NCBI RefSeq assembly: GCF_030813115.1
Contig: NZ_JAUSTY010000001.1
Location: 124,001 to 188,000, forward strand
Length of the DNA: 64,000 nucleotides
Origin: Bacillus horti
GTDB lineage: Bacteria > Bacillota > Bacilli > Caldalkalibacillales > JCM-10596
Direction: 5' to 3'
Shown piece after piece: positions 56,973 to 64,000 of the stretch (its first letter is position 1; every line of letters begins with the position of its first letter). The notes beneath the pieces were generated by a model. That model ran no database searches. It worked only from the letters and a program-made list of their open reading frames with translations, and had not been told where the DNA came from. A program made the translations under genes and the position numbers.

Positions 56973-56995
56973 AACAAGGGGGAAGCCCCCTTGTT
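56973..56995 (-). terminator. Hairpin between dppE and ykfC
   Basis: A perfect 10-bp GC-rich stem AACAAGGGGG/CCCCCTTGTT with a three-base loop, five bases after the dppE stop codon. It lacks a good T-run, so partial termination or protection of the dppE message from 3' decay is likely. Confidence 0.65.
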
Positions 56996-56999
56996 TGTC

Positions 57000-58652
57000 T
57001 TATTCCATATCAGCCCACTTAAGCTCCAGATAACCAACTGGATGACGAACAATACCTTTTACATCATCTGCCTGAAGATAAATGGTATTGTAAAAGTATA
57101 GAGGAATAATCGGTGATTCTTCAAATAAAATACTTTCCGCCCGGTGTAAGAGCTCAAATCTTCTTGCATCATCCGCTTCTTGGTAGGCTTCTGCAATTAA
57201 TGAGTCATATTCCGCATGACTCCAACCTGTTCTGTTCATCGAGCTTCCTGTGATAAAACTCTCTAGGAAGTTAATCGGATCGCCAAAATCGGGGATAAAG
57301 GAAGAACGGGAGAATTGCAGCTCCAGCGCTCTTTGTGCAGCAAGGAACACTGCTCCCTCTTGACTGGTTAGGTTAACCTCTACACCTAGGTTTTGACGCA
57401 GCATCTCTTGTAAGGCTTGAGCGATACGATGATTAATATCTGTGTTATTGTATGATAAGGTGATTTCGGGTAAAGCCGTATAGCCTTCTTCAGCCATTCC
57501 CTGCTCTAGGAGTTGCTTTGCTTCCTCTAAATTAAAGCTAATTAGATCTCCACCCTTTTCTCTAAAATCGTCTCCCTGAGCATCAGTAAATCCGTAGGAT
57601 ACAAATGCCGTAGCTGCCCTCTGCTGTCCTTTTATGACGTAATCAATGATTTGCTGTCGATCAACGGCCATACTAAATGCTCGACGAATATTTACGTTCT
57701 GGAATGGCTCCTCTGTTACATTGAAACGGAAAAACATCGTTCCCGAGCTATCCTCTACATTAACCTCCCCGTTCGCAAACAACTGCTCACTTAAGTCAGC
57801 TGGGACATCGGAAGTATGCAACTCGCCGCTTGTATACATTTGATACGATGTATTAGAGTCATTGACCATTTTCCACACAACCTGATCTAGCTTCACTTGG
57901 TTTGTATCCCAATAATGCTCGTTCTTCTCAATAATGATTTGACTATCTTTATCCCACTGAGTTAGCTTAAATGGCCCATTTGAATGGATCGTTGATGCTT
58001 CAGCATGCCAGTTCTCATTTCCCTCTACCGTTTCTTTGTGGACTGGGAAGAAAGGAGGATTCGTTATAACATTTAGGAAATAGGATTGGGGGCTAGTTAG
58101 AGTGACCTCTAGTGTCTTGTCATCCAAAGCTGTAACCATTACGTCATCTACCGTACCCTCACCACTATTAAAGCCTTCCGCTCCTTCAATTAAATTAGCT
58201 AAAAACGCAGCTGGAGAGGCCGTCTCTGGGTCAATAAATCTTTTCCAGGCAAATTCAAAATCATGGGCTGTGACTGGATCACCGTTCGACCAATTTGCGT
58301 TTTCTCTGATGTAAAAGGTATAGACCCTTCCATCCTCAGAGATATCCCAATCCTCTGCAATCCCTGCCTCTGGAGTATGATCAGCACCTAATCTTGTTAG
58401 ACCCTCCATGAAATTATTAATTAAATTGTAGGAAGCCGCATCAAATCCAATAGGTGGATCAAGAGAAGTAGGCTCTCTACCGTTGTTTAAAAGTAATACT
58501 TTAGGTTCTGTTGAAGGCTCTTGCTCTTGCCCCGTTTCATTCTGTCCTTCATTTGGATTCTCTTCCGTGCTTGCATCATCTGATGAGCAAGCGGCTACAA
58601 CCAAAGCGAAAATAAGTAGAAGCAGCAAAAACCCTAATTGTCGTTTCTTCAT
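57000..58652 (-). CDS. dppE: Peptide-binding lipoprotein (DppE/OppA type)
   Basis: A 550-residue extracellular solute-binding protein, family 5. The signal peptide ends with lipobox VVAAC (cysteine 22), followed by an acidic low-complexity linker. LLLNNGREPTSLDPPIGFDAASYNLINNFMEGL and AFSMAVDRQQIIDYVIKGQ are SBP5 blocks, and WSNGDPVTAHDFEFAWKRFIDPETASP is the ligand-site signature. Placed with dppBCD and hydrolases for murein peptides, it probably captures small wall-derived peptides. RBS AAAGGGGAG. Confidence 0.93.
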   Translation of the reverse strand: MKKRQLGFLLLLLIFALVVAACSSDDASTEENPNEGQNETGQEQEPSTEPKVLLLNNGREPTSLDPPIGFDAASYNLINNFMEGLTRLGADHTPEAGIAEDWDISEDGRVYTFYIRENANWSNGDPVTAHDFEFAWKRFIDPETASPAAFLANLIEGAEGFNSGEGTVDDVMVTALDDKTLEVTLTSPQSYFLNVITNPPFFPVHKETVEGNENWHAEASTIHSNGPFKLTQWDKDSQIIIEKNEHYWDTNQVKLDQVVWKMVNDSNTSYQMYTSGELHTSDVPADLSEQLFANGEVNVEDSSGTMFFRFNVTEEPFQNVNIRRAFSMAVDRQQIIDYVIKGQQRAATAFVSYGFTDAQGDDFREKGGDLISFNLEEAKQLLEQGMAEEGYTALPEITLSYNNTDINHRIAQALQEMLRQNLGVEVNLTSQEGAVFLAAQRALELQFSRSSFIPDFGDPINFLESFITGSSMNRTGWSHAEYDSLIAEAYQEADDARRFELLHRAESILFEESPIIPLYFYNTIYLQADDVKGIVRHPVGYLELKWADME

Positions 58653-58690
58653 TTTAATCTCTCCCCTTTGAGATATTTTGTATAGTTCAA

Positions 58691-59707
58691 CTATAGAACT
58701 TTCGTTCTATAAGTTGGAAACTCTGTTCCTTTTGCTCGATCATCCTGTAACCAACAAGCCACATGATGATGCTCATGGACCGTTGTAAGCGGTGGCTCAG
58801 CATGTACACATACCTCTAAAGCATATTCACAGCGTTGGGCGAATGGACAGCCCTGTGGTGGGGCAAAGAGGTCAGGCGGCGAACCGGGAATAGGAACCAG
58901 AGGACGACTTTTATCCTCGTCTAATTTAGGAACGGAAGCTAGAAGTCCTCTCGTGTATGGGTGCTGGGGATGACCAAAGATATCCTGGACAAGCCCCGCC
59001 TCCATCACCTTCCCTGCATACATGACGTTTACTCGATTAGCAATGGAAGCAACAACTCCTAGGTCATGAGTAATGAGAATAATAGCGATGCCCGTTTTGA
59101 TTTGGATTTCTTTGAAGAGCTCAATAATTTGGGCCTGAATCGTTACATCTAACGCCGTTGTTGGCTCATCCGCAATTAAAATAGAGGGGTTACACGCTAA
59201 CGCCATGGCAATCATTATTCTTTGTCTCATTCCTCCACTAAATTGATGTGGATATTGCTTTAGTCTTTCTTTTGGGTTGGCTATTCCAACAAGCTTTAGT
59301 AGCTCTATGGATAGTTTATTTGCATCTGTAGAGCTGATTTTCTGGTGCTTGATCATACTCTCAGAAATTTGCTTTCCAATCGTGATCGTTGGGTTTAAGG
59401 AGGTCATTGGATCCTGAAAAATCATAGCTATTTCTGCTCCACGTACTCGGCGCATTTGTTTTTCAGAAAGGGCCGTTAAATCTTTATTTCTGTACGTAAT
59501 CATGCCTGATTTAATTCTTCCTGCTGGCTCAGTAATAAGACGCATGATCGTTTGAGCAGTCACACTTTTTCCACAGCCTGACTCTCCTACGATGGCTAAG
59601 GTTTCCCCTTCGTGAAGCTCAAGACTTACACCTCTGACCGCTTGGACCTCTCCTCCGTACGTCGTGAAGCTTACGTGGAGGTTTTGCACATCAAGTATTT
59701 TATTCAT
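58691..59707 (-). CDS. dppD: Peptide ABC transporter ATP-binding protein DppD
   Basis: A 338-residue ATPase. Walker A is AIVGESGCGKSVTAQ (about 37-51), Q-loop IFQDPMTSLNPTITIG, signature HQFSGGMRQRIMIAMALACNPSILIADEPTTALDVTIQAQI, H-loop ILITHDLGVVA. The C-terminal extension has PPDLFAPPQGCPFAQRCEYALEVCVHAEPP, marking the oligopeptide subfamily. AAGGAGG before the ATG, three bases after dppC. Confidence 0.94.
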   Translation of the reverse strand: MNKILDVQNLHVSFTTYGGEVQAVRGVSLELHEGETLAIVGESGCGKSVTAQTIMRLITEPAGRIKSGMITYRNKDLTALSEKQMRRVRGAEIAMIFQDPMTSLNPTITIGKQISESMIKHQKISSTDANKLSIELLKLVGIANPKERLKQYPHQFSGGMRQRIMIAMALACNPSILIADEPTTALDVTIQAQIIELFKEIQIKTGIAIILITHDLGVVASIANRVNVMYAGKVMEAGLVQDIFGHPQHPYTRGLLASVPKLDEDKSRPLVPIPGSPPDLFAPPQGCPFAQRCEYALEVCVHAEPPLTTVHEHHHVACWLQDDRAKGTEFPTYRTKVL

Positions 59708-59710
59708 CCT

Positions 59711-60628
59711 TTACCTCCTTAGCCTTGGATCTAGTGCATCCCTTAATCCATCTCCTAGAACGTTAAAAGCAAACATCGTCAGTGAGATGAAAAAGGCAGG
59801 AAAAAATAATCGCCACCAATGCCCTGAAATAATCGTGGATAAACCGTCATTCGCCATCACTCCCCAGCTAGCTATAGGAGCTTGGACCCCCAGGCCTAAA
59901 AAGCTCAGAAAAGCTTCAGCAAATATAGCACTTGGCACAGTTAACGTCATTTGGACGATAATCGGTCCCATCGTATTAGGCAGTAAATGCTTTCTAATAA
60001 TCCATGGAGTACCACCGCCTAGCGTTCGTGAAGCTAGAACGTATTCATAATTTTTAAGCTGTAGCACCTGTCCTCGAACAATTCTGGCCATCCCAATCCA
60101 GCCGGTTGCTGTAAGAGCAACAATGATGGTAAATAAGCCTGGTCCCATCACCACCATGAGCAGAATAACCACTAACAAATAGGGAAGACCATAAAGGATT
60201 TCTACAATTCGCATCATCACATTGTCTGTTCGACCACCACGATAGCCTGAAATTCCTCCATAAATGATCCCAATAATAAAATCAATAATGGCAGCGGTTA
60301 GACCAATAAATAGAGAAATTCTAGCTCCATACCATGTTCTTGCAAACATATCTCTCCCTAACTCATCCGTTCCGAACCAATGCTCCTCTGATGGAGGCTG
60401 ATTCGCATTTAACAGACTTTGATCTGAATAGCTATAAGGGACAAGCAAGGGGCCAGCCAGAGCCATAACAGCTAGAAGAATAATAATAACTAAGCCCAAT
60501 AACGCCAATTTATTTTTAGTAAGTCTTTGCCAAGCGTCCTGCCAGTATGAAAGCTTGGGTCTGACAATGGCTTCAGCATACTTTTTGTCTTTCTCTAAGG
60601 GAACAAATAATTCATCAGGTACATTCAC
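59711..60628 (-). CDS. dppC: Peptide ABC transporter permease DppC
   Basis: A 305-residue permease with an N-terminal cytoplasmic segment (OppC-N), a first helix at about 40-62, five more helices, and the EAA-like loop ASRTLGGGTPWIIRKHLLPNTMGPII (about 195-220). EHWFGTDELGRDMFARTWYGARISL is the typical DppC/OppC motif. GTG start after GGGGGAG. Four bases separate it from dppB. Confidence 0.94.
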   Translation of the reverse strand: MNVPDELFVPLEKDKKYAEAIVRPKLSYWQDAWQRLTKNKLALLGLVIIILLAVMALAGPLLVPYSYSDQSLLNANQPPSEEHWFGTDELGRDMFARTWYGARISLFIGLTAAIIDFIIGIIYGGISGYRGGRTDNVMMRIVEILYGLPYLLVVILLMVVMGPGLFTIIVALTATGWIGMARIVRGQVLQLKNYEYVLASRTLGGGTPWIIRKHLLPNTMGPIIVQMTLTVPSAIFAEAFLSFLGLGVQAPIASWGVMANDGLSTIISGHWWRLFFPAFFISLTMFAFNVLGDGLRDALDPRLRR

Positions 60629-60631
60629 TGC

Positions 60632-61561
60632 TTACTCCCCCTTCTTGTGCAACTTGATACGCGGATCTATCAAGCCATAAGCGATATCAACTAGAAACAT
60701 CATAATAATCAGGAGTGTGCTATAAAAAAGAGTAGTGCCCATAATCACTGGATAATCCCTGTTGTTAATTCCATCTACAAAATACTTCCCCATACCTGGA
60801 ATAGCAAATATCTTTTCTACCACAAAGCTTCCCGTTAATACCCCTGCAATTAGTGTTCCTAAAATCGTGATAACTGGAAGGAGTGCATTTCTAAGAGCAT
60901 GCTTAACTACAATAGTAAAAGGGGAGAGTCCCTTGGCCTTAGCCGTTCGTATATAGTCCTGAGTTAGGACCTCTAGCATATTTGATCTAGTTAAACGAGC
61001 GATGACCGCTAATGGTCCTGAAGACAAGGCCAGTGCTGGTAATACGGTATGCTTCCACGTCCCCCAAGTGGCTACCGGGAGAAGCCCCCAGTCCACAGCA
61101 ATGTACTTAATGAACAAAGTGGATAAAATGAAATTTGGAATAGATAGTCCGATAACAGCTAGGATCATAGCCAAATGATCGATCAAGCCGTTATGCTTTA
61201 ACGCAGCTAGGACACCAATCGTAATTCCTGAAAAAACAGCAATTATAAGCGTAATAATTCCTAATTGAAACGAGACTGGAAATCCCCTTCCTATCATATT
61301 ATTGACAGTATCGGAGCTATAGGAAATAGAAGGACCTAGATCAAGAGTTACCAAGCTTTTTAAATATGTAAAATACTGTACAATCAAAGGTTTATCTAGA
61401 TTGTAATGAGCCTCCAGATTTCGAGTTACCGTTTCATTGGTCGTACGTTCCTTGTCAAAGGGAGAACCAGGAATTGCATGCATTAAGCTAAAGGTTAAAG
61501 TAATAATGACCCACAAGGTAATAAGCATGGCTACAAAACGCTTACCTATGTATGAGAGCAA
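60632..61561 (-). CDS. dppB: Peptide ABC transporter permease DppB
   Basis: A 309-residue permease with six membrane helices. IGKRFVAMLITLWVIITLTFSLMHAIPGSPFD opens the protein. The EAA loop is YIRTAKAKGLSPFTIVVKHALRNALLPVITILG (about 205-237), followed by VVEKIFAIPGMGKYFVDGINNRDYPVIMG. The start is TTG at 61561 with AGGG seven bases upstream, a weak site that may keep expression below that of dppA. Confidence 0.94.
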   Translation of the reverse strand: MLSYIGKRFVAMLITLWVIITLTFSLMHAIPGSPFDKERTTNETVTRNLEAHYNLDKPLIVQYFTYLKSLVTLDLGPSISYSSDTVNNMIGRGFPVSFQLGIITLIIAVFSGITIGVLAALKHNGLIDHLAMILAVIGLSIPNFILSTLFIKYIAVDWGLLPVATWGTWKHTVLPALALSSGPLAVIARLTRSNMLEVLTQDYIRTAKAKGLSPFTIVVKHALRNALLPVITILGTLIAGVLTGSFVVEKIFAIPGMGKYFVDGINNRDYPVIMGTTLFYSTLLIIMMFLVDIAYGLIDPRIKLHKKGE

Positions 61562-61612
61562 AATATATCCCTACTTTCTAATAGAGGTGTAACAAAGAAA
61601 GGAATAGGTACC

Positions 61613-62437
61613 TTAGCAAAAGGTTGTCTTCATAGCTAATTCAGTCATAACAATCATCGCTTTGTAGGCTTCCAGAATATCCTTAGCCTTATAGCTAACT
61701 GTCGTACCCCCTTCTTCAAGAATGGTTCCTGGCATTAAGCTTGCCCACTCAGCTTGACCATGATTGACGAATTCTATTTTCAAAATAGGTTTCTGAGGTG
61801 GAATTAAGGGCTTTACTTGCGTTTGATTATGTATGGCTGCCGAAGTACGTTGTCTAAGTAATTCCCCGCTTTTTTGAGGTGTAAGACTAAGGGCCGATGT
61901 TCGAGAAACGTAGCTTTTAACGGCTGCTGTTGTCACTCCCGGAATTAATGCCTCTGCCTCTAAAGCAGCTTGATCATCTCCAGCTACTAATAGTACAGGG
62001 ACATTATAGTAACCTGCGACAAACGCATTAAATCCTAGCTCACCAATGGTTACATCATTGATATACATGTTTTTCACACCAAAAATCATCGTATGACTTA
62101 AAACACCTTTCATCGAAGCACGGGCATGATACCCTGCGAAAATGGCTCCGTCAAAGCTATTATCTAGCCCTTGTACCATCGAGTAAGGCTTAACATCTCC
62201 AATAATCAGCTGTGCTTCGGGATGTAGCTTTTCAATTAAGAGATTGTTCATCTTTGAATGACTGTCATTCACCACAACCTCTTTGTAACCTAATCCAAAA
62301 ACTGTTTCAATAATATGATTGACTTCCTGTGTCATCAGTTCTTGACCACGCCTATAATTTCTTTGAGCGGAATCAACAAATGTAGGATCATTTAAGCCTG
62401 TAATTCCTTCCATATCCACGGATATAAACATCTTCAT
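61613..62437 (-). CDS. dppA: D-aminopeptidase DppA (M55)
   Basis: A 274-residue zinc-dependent D-aminopeptidase of family M55 that releases D-Ala from D-Ala peptides. The metal-binding blocks are ISVDMEGITGL (Asp and Glu at about 7-10), VVNDSHSKMNNLL (His about 61), GAIFAGYHARASMKGVLSHTM (His residues about 103-115) and the Glu in TIGELGFNAFVAGYYNVPV (about 133). ATG ten bases after AGGGGG. It heads the dppABCDE-ykfC-ykfD cluster as in B. subtilis, where the operon is under CodY. Confidence 0.95.
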   Translation of the reverse strand: MKMFISVDMEGITGLNDPTFVDSAQRNYRRGQELMTQEVNHIIETVFGLGYKEVVVNDSHSKMNNLLIEKLHPEAQLIIGDVKPYSMVQGLDNSFDGAIFAGYHARASMKGVLSHTMIFGVKNMYINDVTIGELGFNAFVAGYYNVPVLLVAGDDQAALEAEALIPGVTTAAVKSYVSRTSALSLTPQKSGELLRQRTSAAIHNQTQVKPLIPPQKPILKIEFVNHGQAEWASLMPGTILEEGGTTVSYKAKDILEAYKAMIVMTELAMKTTFC

Positions 62438-62524
62438 CCAGCTTGTACCCCCTAAGGCAAAGTATAAATATCCATATAGAGAAATAAAACAAAATACTGA
62501 AAATATTCAATTAACTATTTACAT

Positions 62525-62552
62525 AGTATAACATTTATTTTTAAATTTTCAA
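62525..62552 (-). promoter_or_regulatory. Promoter of the dpp/ykf operon with CodY-like AT-rich sites
   Basis: Minus-strand TTGAAA (62547-62552), 16-base spacer, TATACT (62525-62530). The surrounding 62500-62590 is very AT-rich and contains AATTTTGAAAATAT upstream and TATTTTCAGTATTTT downstream, each about four mismatches from the CodY consensus AATTTTCWGAAAATT. The rest of the gap to 62735 shows nothing else. Confidence 0.5.
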
Positions 62553-62734
62553 AATAATATTAAAATATATTTTCAAAATTTACGGTAAGATTATCTTACT
62601 AATCTTGTCTTATTCTATTGAAGTGTATGACTGAAGCAATGAAATTATTTCAACTATTGCTTTGAATAGTAGCCAAGGGATTTTCCCACTAGCGAGCTAC
62701 CATGACCAGTTATATGCTTTATCCATAGTAGACA

Positions 62735-62767
62735 AACAAAAAGCTAACTCCAGAAATGAGTTAGCTT
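62735..62767 (-). terminator. Intrinsic terminator of obg
   Basis: AAGCTAACTC/GAGTTAGCTT stem with TTTTTG following on the minus strand, 28 bases past the obg stop codon. Confidence 0.88.
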
Positions 62768-62794
62768 ATCTGTTTAAAAAAGTATATATTTCTT

Positions 62795-64000
62795 TTATTC
62801 CTGAAACTCGAATTCAAAATTAAGGATTCTAACCGTATCCCCATCCTTGGCTCCTCGTTCTCTTAACGCATCATCTACTCCCATGTAGCGTAAGGTTCGA
62901 GCAAATTTAAGGGCCGATTCTTCAAATTGAAATTTGGTCATTTTCATTAAGCGCTCTACTTTTTCTCCTTCAACAACAAAAACTTCATTGTCCTTATACA
63001 CTCTAAAACCAGGATCTTCTGCTTCAAAGCGGTAAGTGACATGTTCTTCATCCTCATCCACTTCTCCAGATTGAATAAGCTCATAAGTATTCTGCGGAAT
63101 CTCGTCAAGCAGATCAGCAACAGCATAAATCAATTCCTGTGTTCCTTCTCTCGTCACCGCTGATATTGGAAAAATAGGTACATCCTGAACCTTGCTCTTG
63201 AATTCAGCAAGTAATTCATCAGCCTGAGGCAGATCCATTTTGTTTGCTACAATGATCTGTGGGCGTTCTTCCAGCTTATAATTATACATTTTGAGTTCAT
63301 CGTTAATCTGGACAAAATCCTCATACGGATCTCTTCCTTCAGATCCAGACATGTCTAATACATGAACAATGATCCTAGTTCGCTCAATATGTCTAAGGAA
63401 TTGGTGACCTAGCCCAACTCCCTCATGAGCTCCCTTGATCAGTCCAGGTAAGTCTGCGATGACAAAGCTTCGCATATCCCCAACATCTACCACTCCTAGG
63501 TTGGGAGTTAAAGTAGTAAAATGGTACTCAGCAATTTTAGGCTTAGCAGCGGAAACGACTGAAAGTAATGTTGATTTTCCGACACTCGGAAAGCCTACAA
63601 GTCCTACATCAGCCAAAACCTTAAGCTCTAAAGTGATCTTACGCTCTTGACCAGGCTCTCCGTTTTCGGCAACATATGGAGCAGGATTTTTAGGAGTAGC
63701 AAAGCGACAATTCCCTCGTCCTCCTCGTCCTCCTTTAGCGATAAGAGCTCGCTGTCCTTGTTCTACTAGATCAGCGACTACTTCTCCTGTTTCCTCATCC
63801 AGTACGGTTGTTCCAGGTGGTACCCGAACCACCATTTCCTCAGCATTTTGACCATGCTGTCTTTTGGTACGTCCATTTTCTCCTCGCGGTGCTTTAAAAT
63901 GCTTTTGATATCTAAAGTCCATTAATGTCCTTAGACCTTCATCCACCACAAAGATAATATCTGATCCTGATCCACCATCCCCACCTGCCGGCCCACCGTC
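62795..64000 (-). CDS. obg: GTPase Obg, missing its N-terminus at the window edge
   Basis: Ribosome-associated GTPase for which 402 codons are visible; the frame stays open to base 64000. The glycine-rich Obg fold is partly present ([43 protein letters not shown]). The G domain shows G1 [13 protein letters not shown]2/G3 [12 protein letters not shown] and [26 protein letters not shown], then NKMDLP and the SAVT motif. The C-terminal OCT domain ([31 protein letters not shown]) and an acidic tail close it. In B. subtilis obg is followed by pheB-pheA; here about 11 kb separates obg from pheB. Confidence 0.97.
   Translation of the reverse strand, partial: DGGPAGGDGGSGSDIIFVVDEGLRTLMDFRYQKHFKAPRGENGRTKRQHGQNAEEMVVRVPPGTTVLDEETGEVVADLVEQGQRALIAKGGRGGRGNCRFATPKNPAPYVAENGEPGQERKITLELKVLADVGLVGFPSVGKSTLLSVVSAAKPKIAEYHFTTLTPNLGVVDVGDMRSFVIADLPGLIKGAHEGVGLGHQFLRHIERTRIIVHVLDMSGSEGRDPYEDFVQINDELKMYNYKLEERPQIIVANKMDLPQADELLAEFKSKVQDVPIFPISAVTREGTQELIYAVADLLDEIPQNTYELIQSGEVDEDEEHVTYRFEAEDPGFRVYKDNEVFVVEGEKVERLMKMTKFQFEESALKFARTLRYMGVDDALRERGAKDGDTVRILNFEFEFQE

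Overview
The window reads as chromosomal DNA of an endospore-forming, low-to-moderate-GC Firmicute of the order Bacillales. Most genes match, by family and by order, a Bacillus-type backbone running from alaS back to obg (alaS-yrrI-recD2-yrrB-mnmA-nifS-cymR; rarA-tcdA-6S RNA-aspS-hisS-yrvJ; dtd-relA-apt-recJ-lapA; secF/secD-comN-spoVB; yajC-tgt-queA-ruvB-ruvA-bofC; safA-pheA; pheB-obg). Sporulation genes (spoVB, bofC, safA, a SpoIID/LytB protein, a YhcN/YlaJ lipoprotein, a CotS-like protein) confirm a spore former. A ruvC gene (absent from B. subtilis) and separate secD and secF genes argue against Bacillus sensu stricto; I cannot name the genus.

Layout. 1-9.9 kb: partial alaS behind a T-box, an AI-2E-family permease, two small proteins, RecD2, a TPR protein, then tRNA thiolation and cysteine/Fe-S genes (mnmA, nifS-type desulfurase, cymR), and a YczE-type membrane protein. 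10-23 kb: rarA, a small lipoprotein, tcdA, a 6S RNA gene, aspS and hisS behind one T-box, a five-SH3 amidase, an acidic-tailed membrane protein, dtd and relA. 22.5-34 kb: apt-recJ-lapA, dedA, uppP, secF-secD, comN, spoVB, two small membrane proteins, yajC. 34-46 kb: tgt-queA, a SpoIID/LytB protein, ruvB-ruvA-ruvC, bofC, a YhcN-like lipoprotein, nadE, a CotS-like protein, safA and pheA. 46.6-52.6 kb: a DUF1062 gene preceded by an unexplained structured RNA, then the threonine block thrB-thrC-hom-pheB and a short aspartokinase. 52.8-62.5 kb: an inserted-looking segment with a GH13 neopullulanase-type enzyme and a dppABCDE-ykfC-ykfD cluster for murein-peptide uptake and breakdown. The window ends in obg.

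How the genes work together. The aminoacyl-tRNA synthetases are placed under tRNA-sensing leaders; the hisS-aspS leader carries adjacent Asp (GAC) and His (CAC) codons in its probable specifier region. The aspartokinase gene and the pheB-hom-thrC-thrB operon carry the same 12-bp near-palindrome at the same offset over their -10 boxes, suggesting one shared repressor, with the HTH+ACT protein PheB a natural candidate. The dpp/ykf block pairs a D-aminopeptidase and an NlpC/P60 endopeptidase with a complete oligopeptide ABC importer.

Most unexplained signals: (i) the structured, promoter- and terminator-bounded RNA at about 47.33-47.52 kb; (ii) the shared operator of the aspartokinase and threonine genes; (iii) a roughly 80-bp repeat found twice, at 18.6 and 30.4 kb, able to form a long hairpin with covarying ends; (iv) several very regular hairpins in intergenic regions, one of which hides a ribosome binding site. 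No CRISPR array, rRNA, tRNA gene, transposase or prophage was seen.
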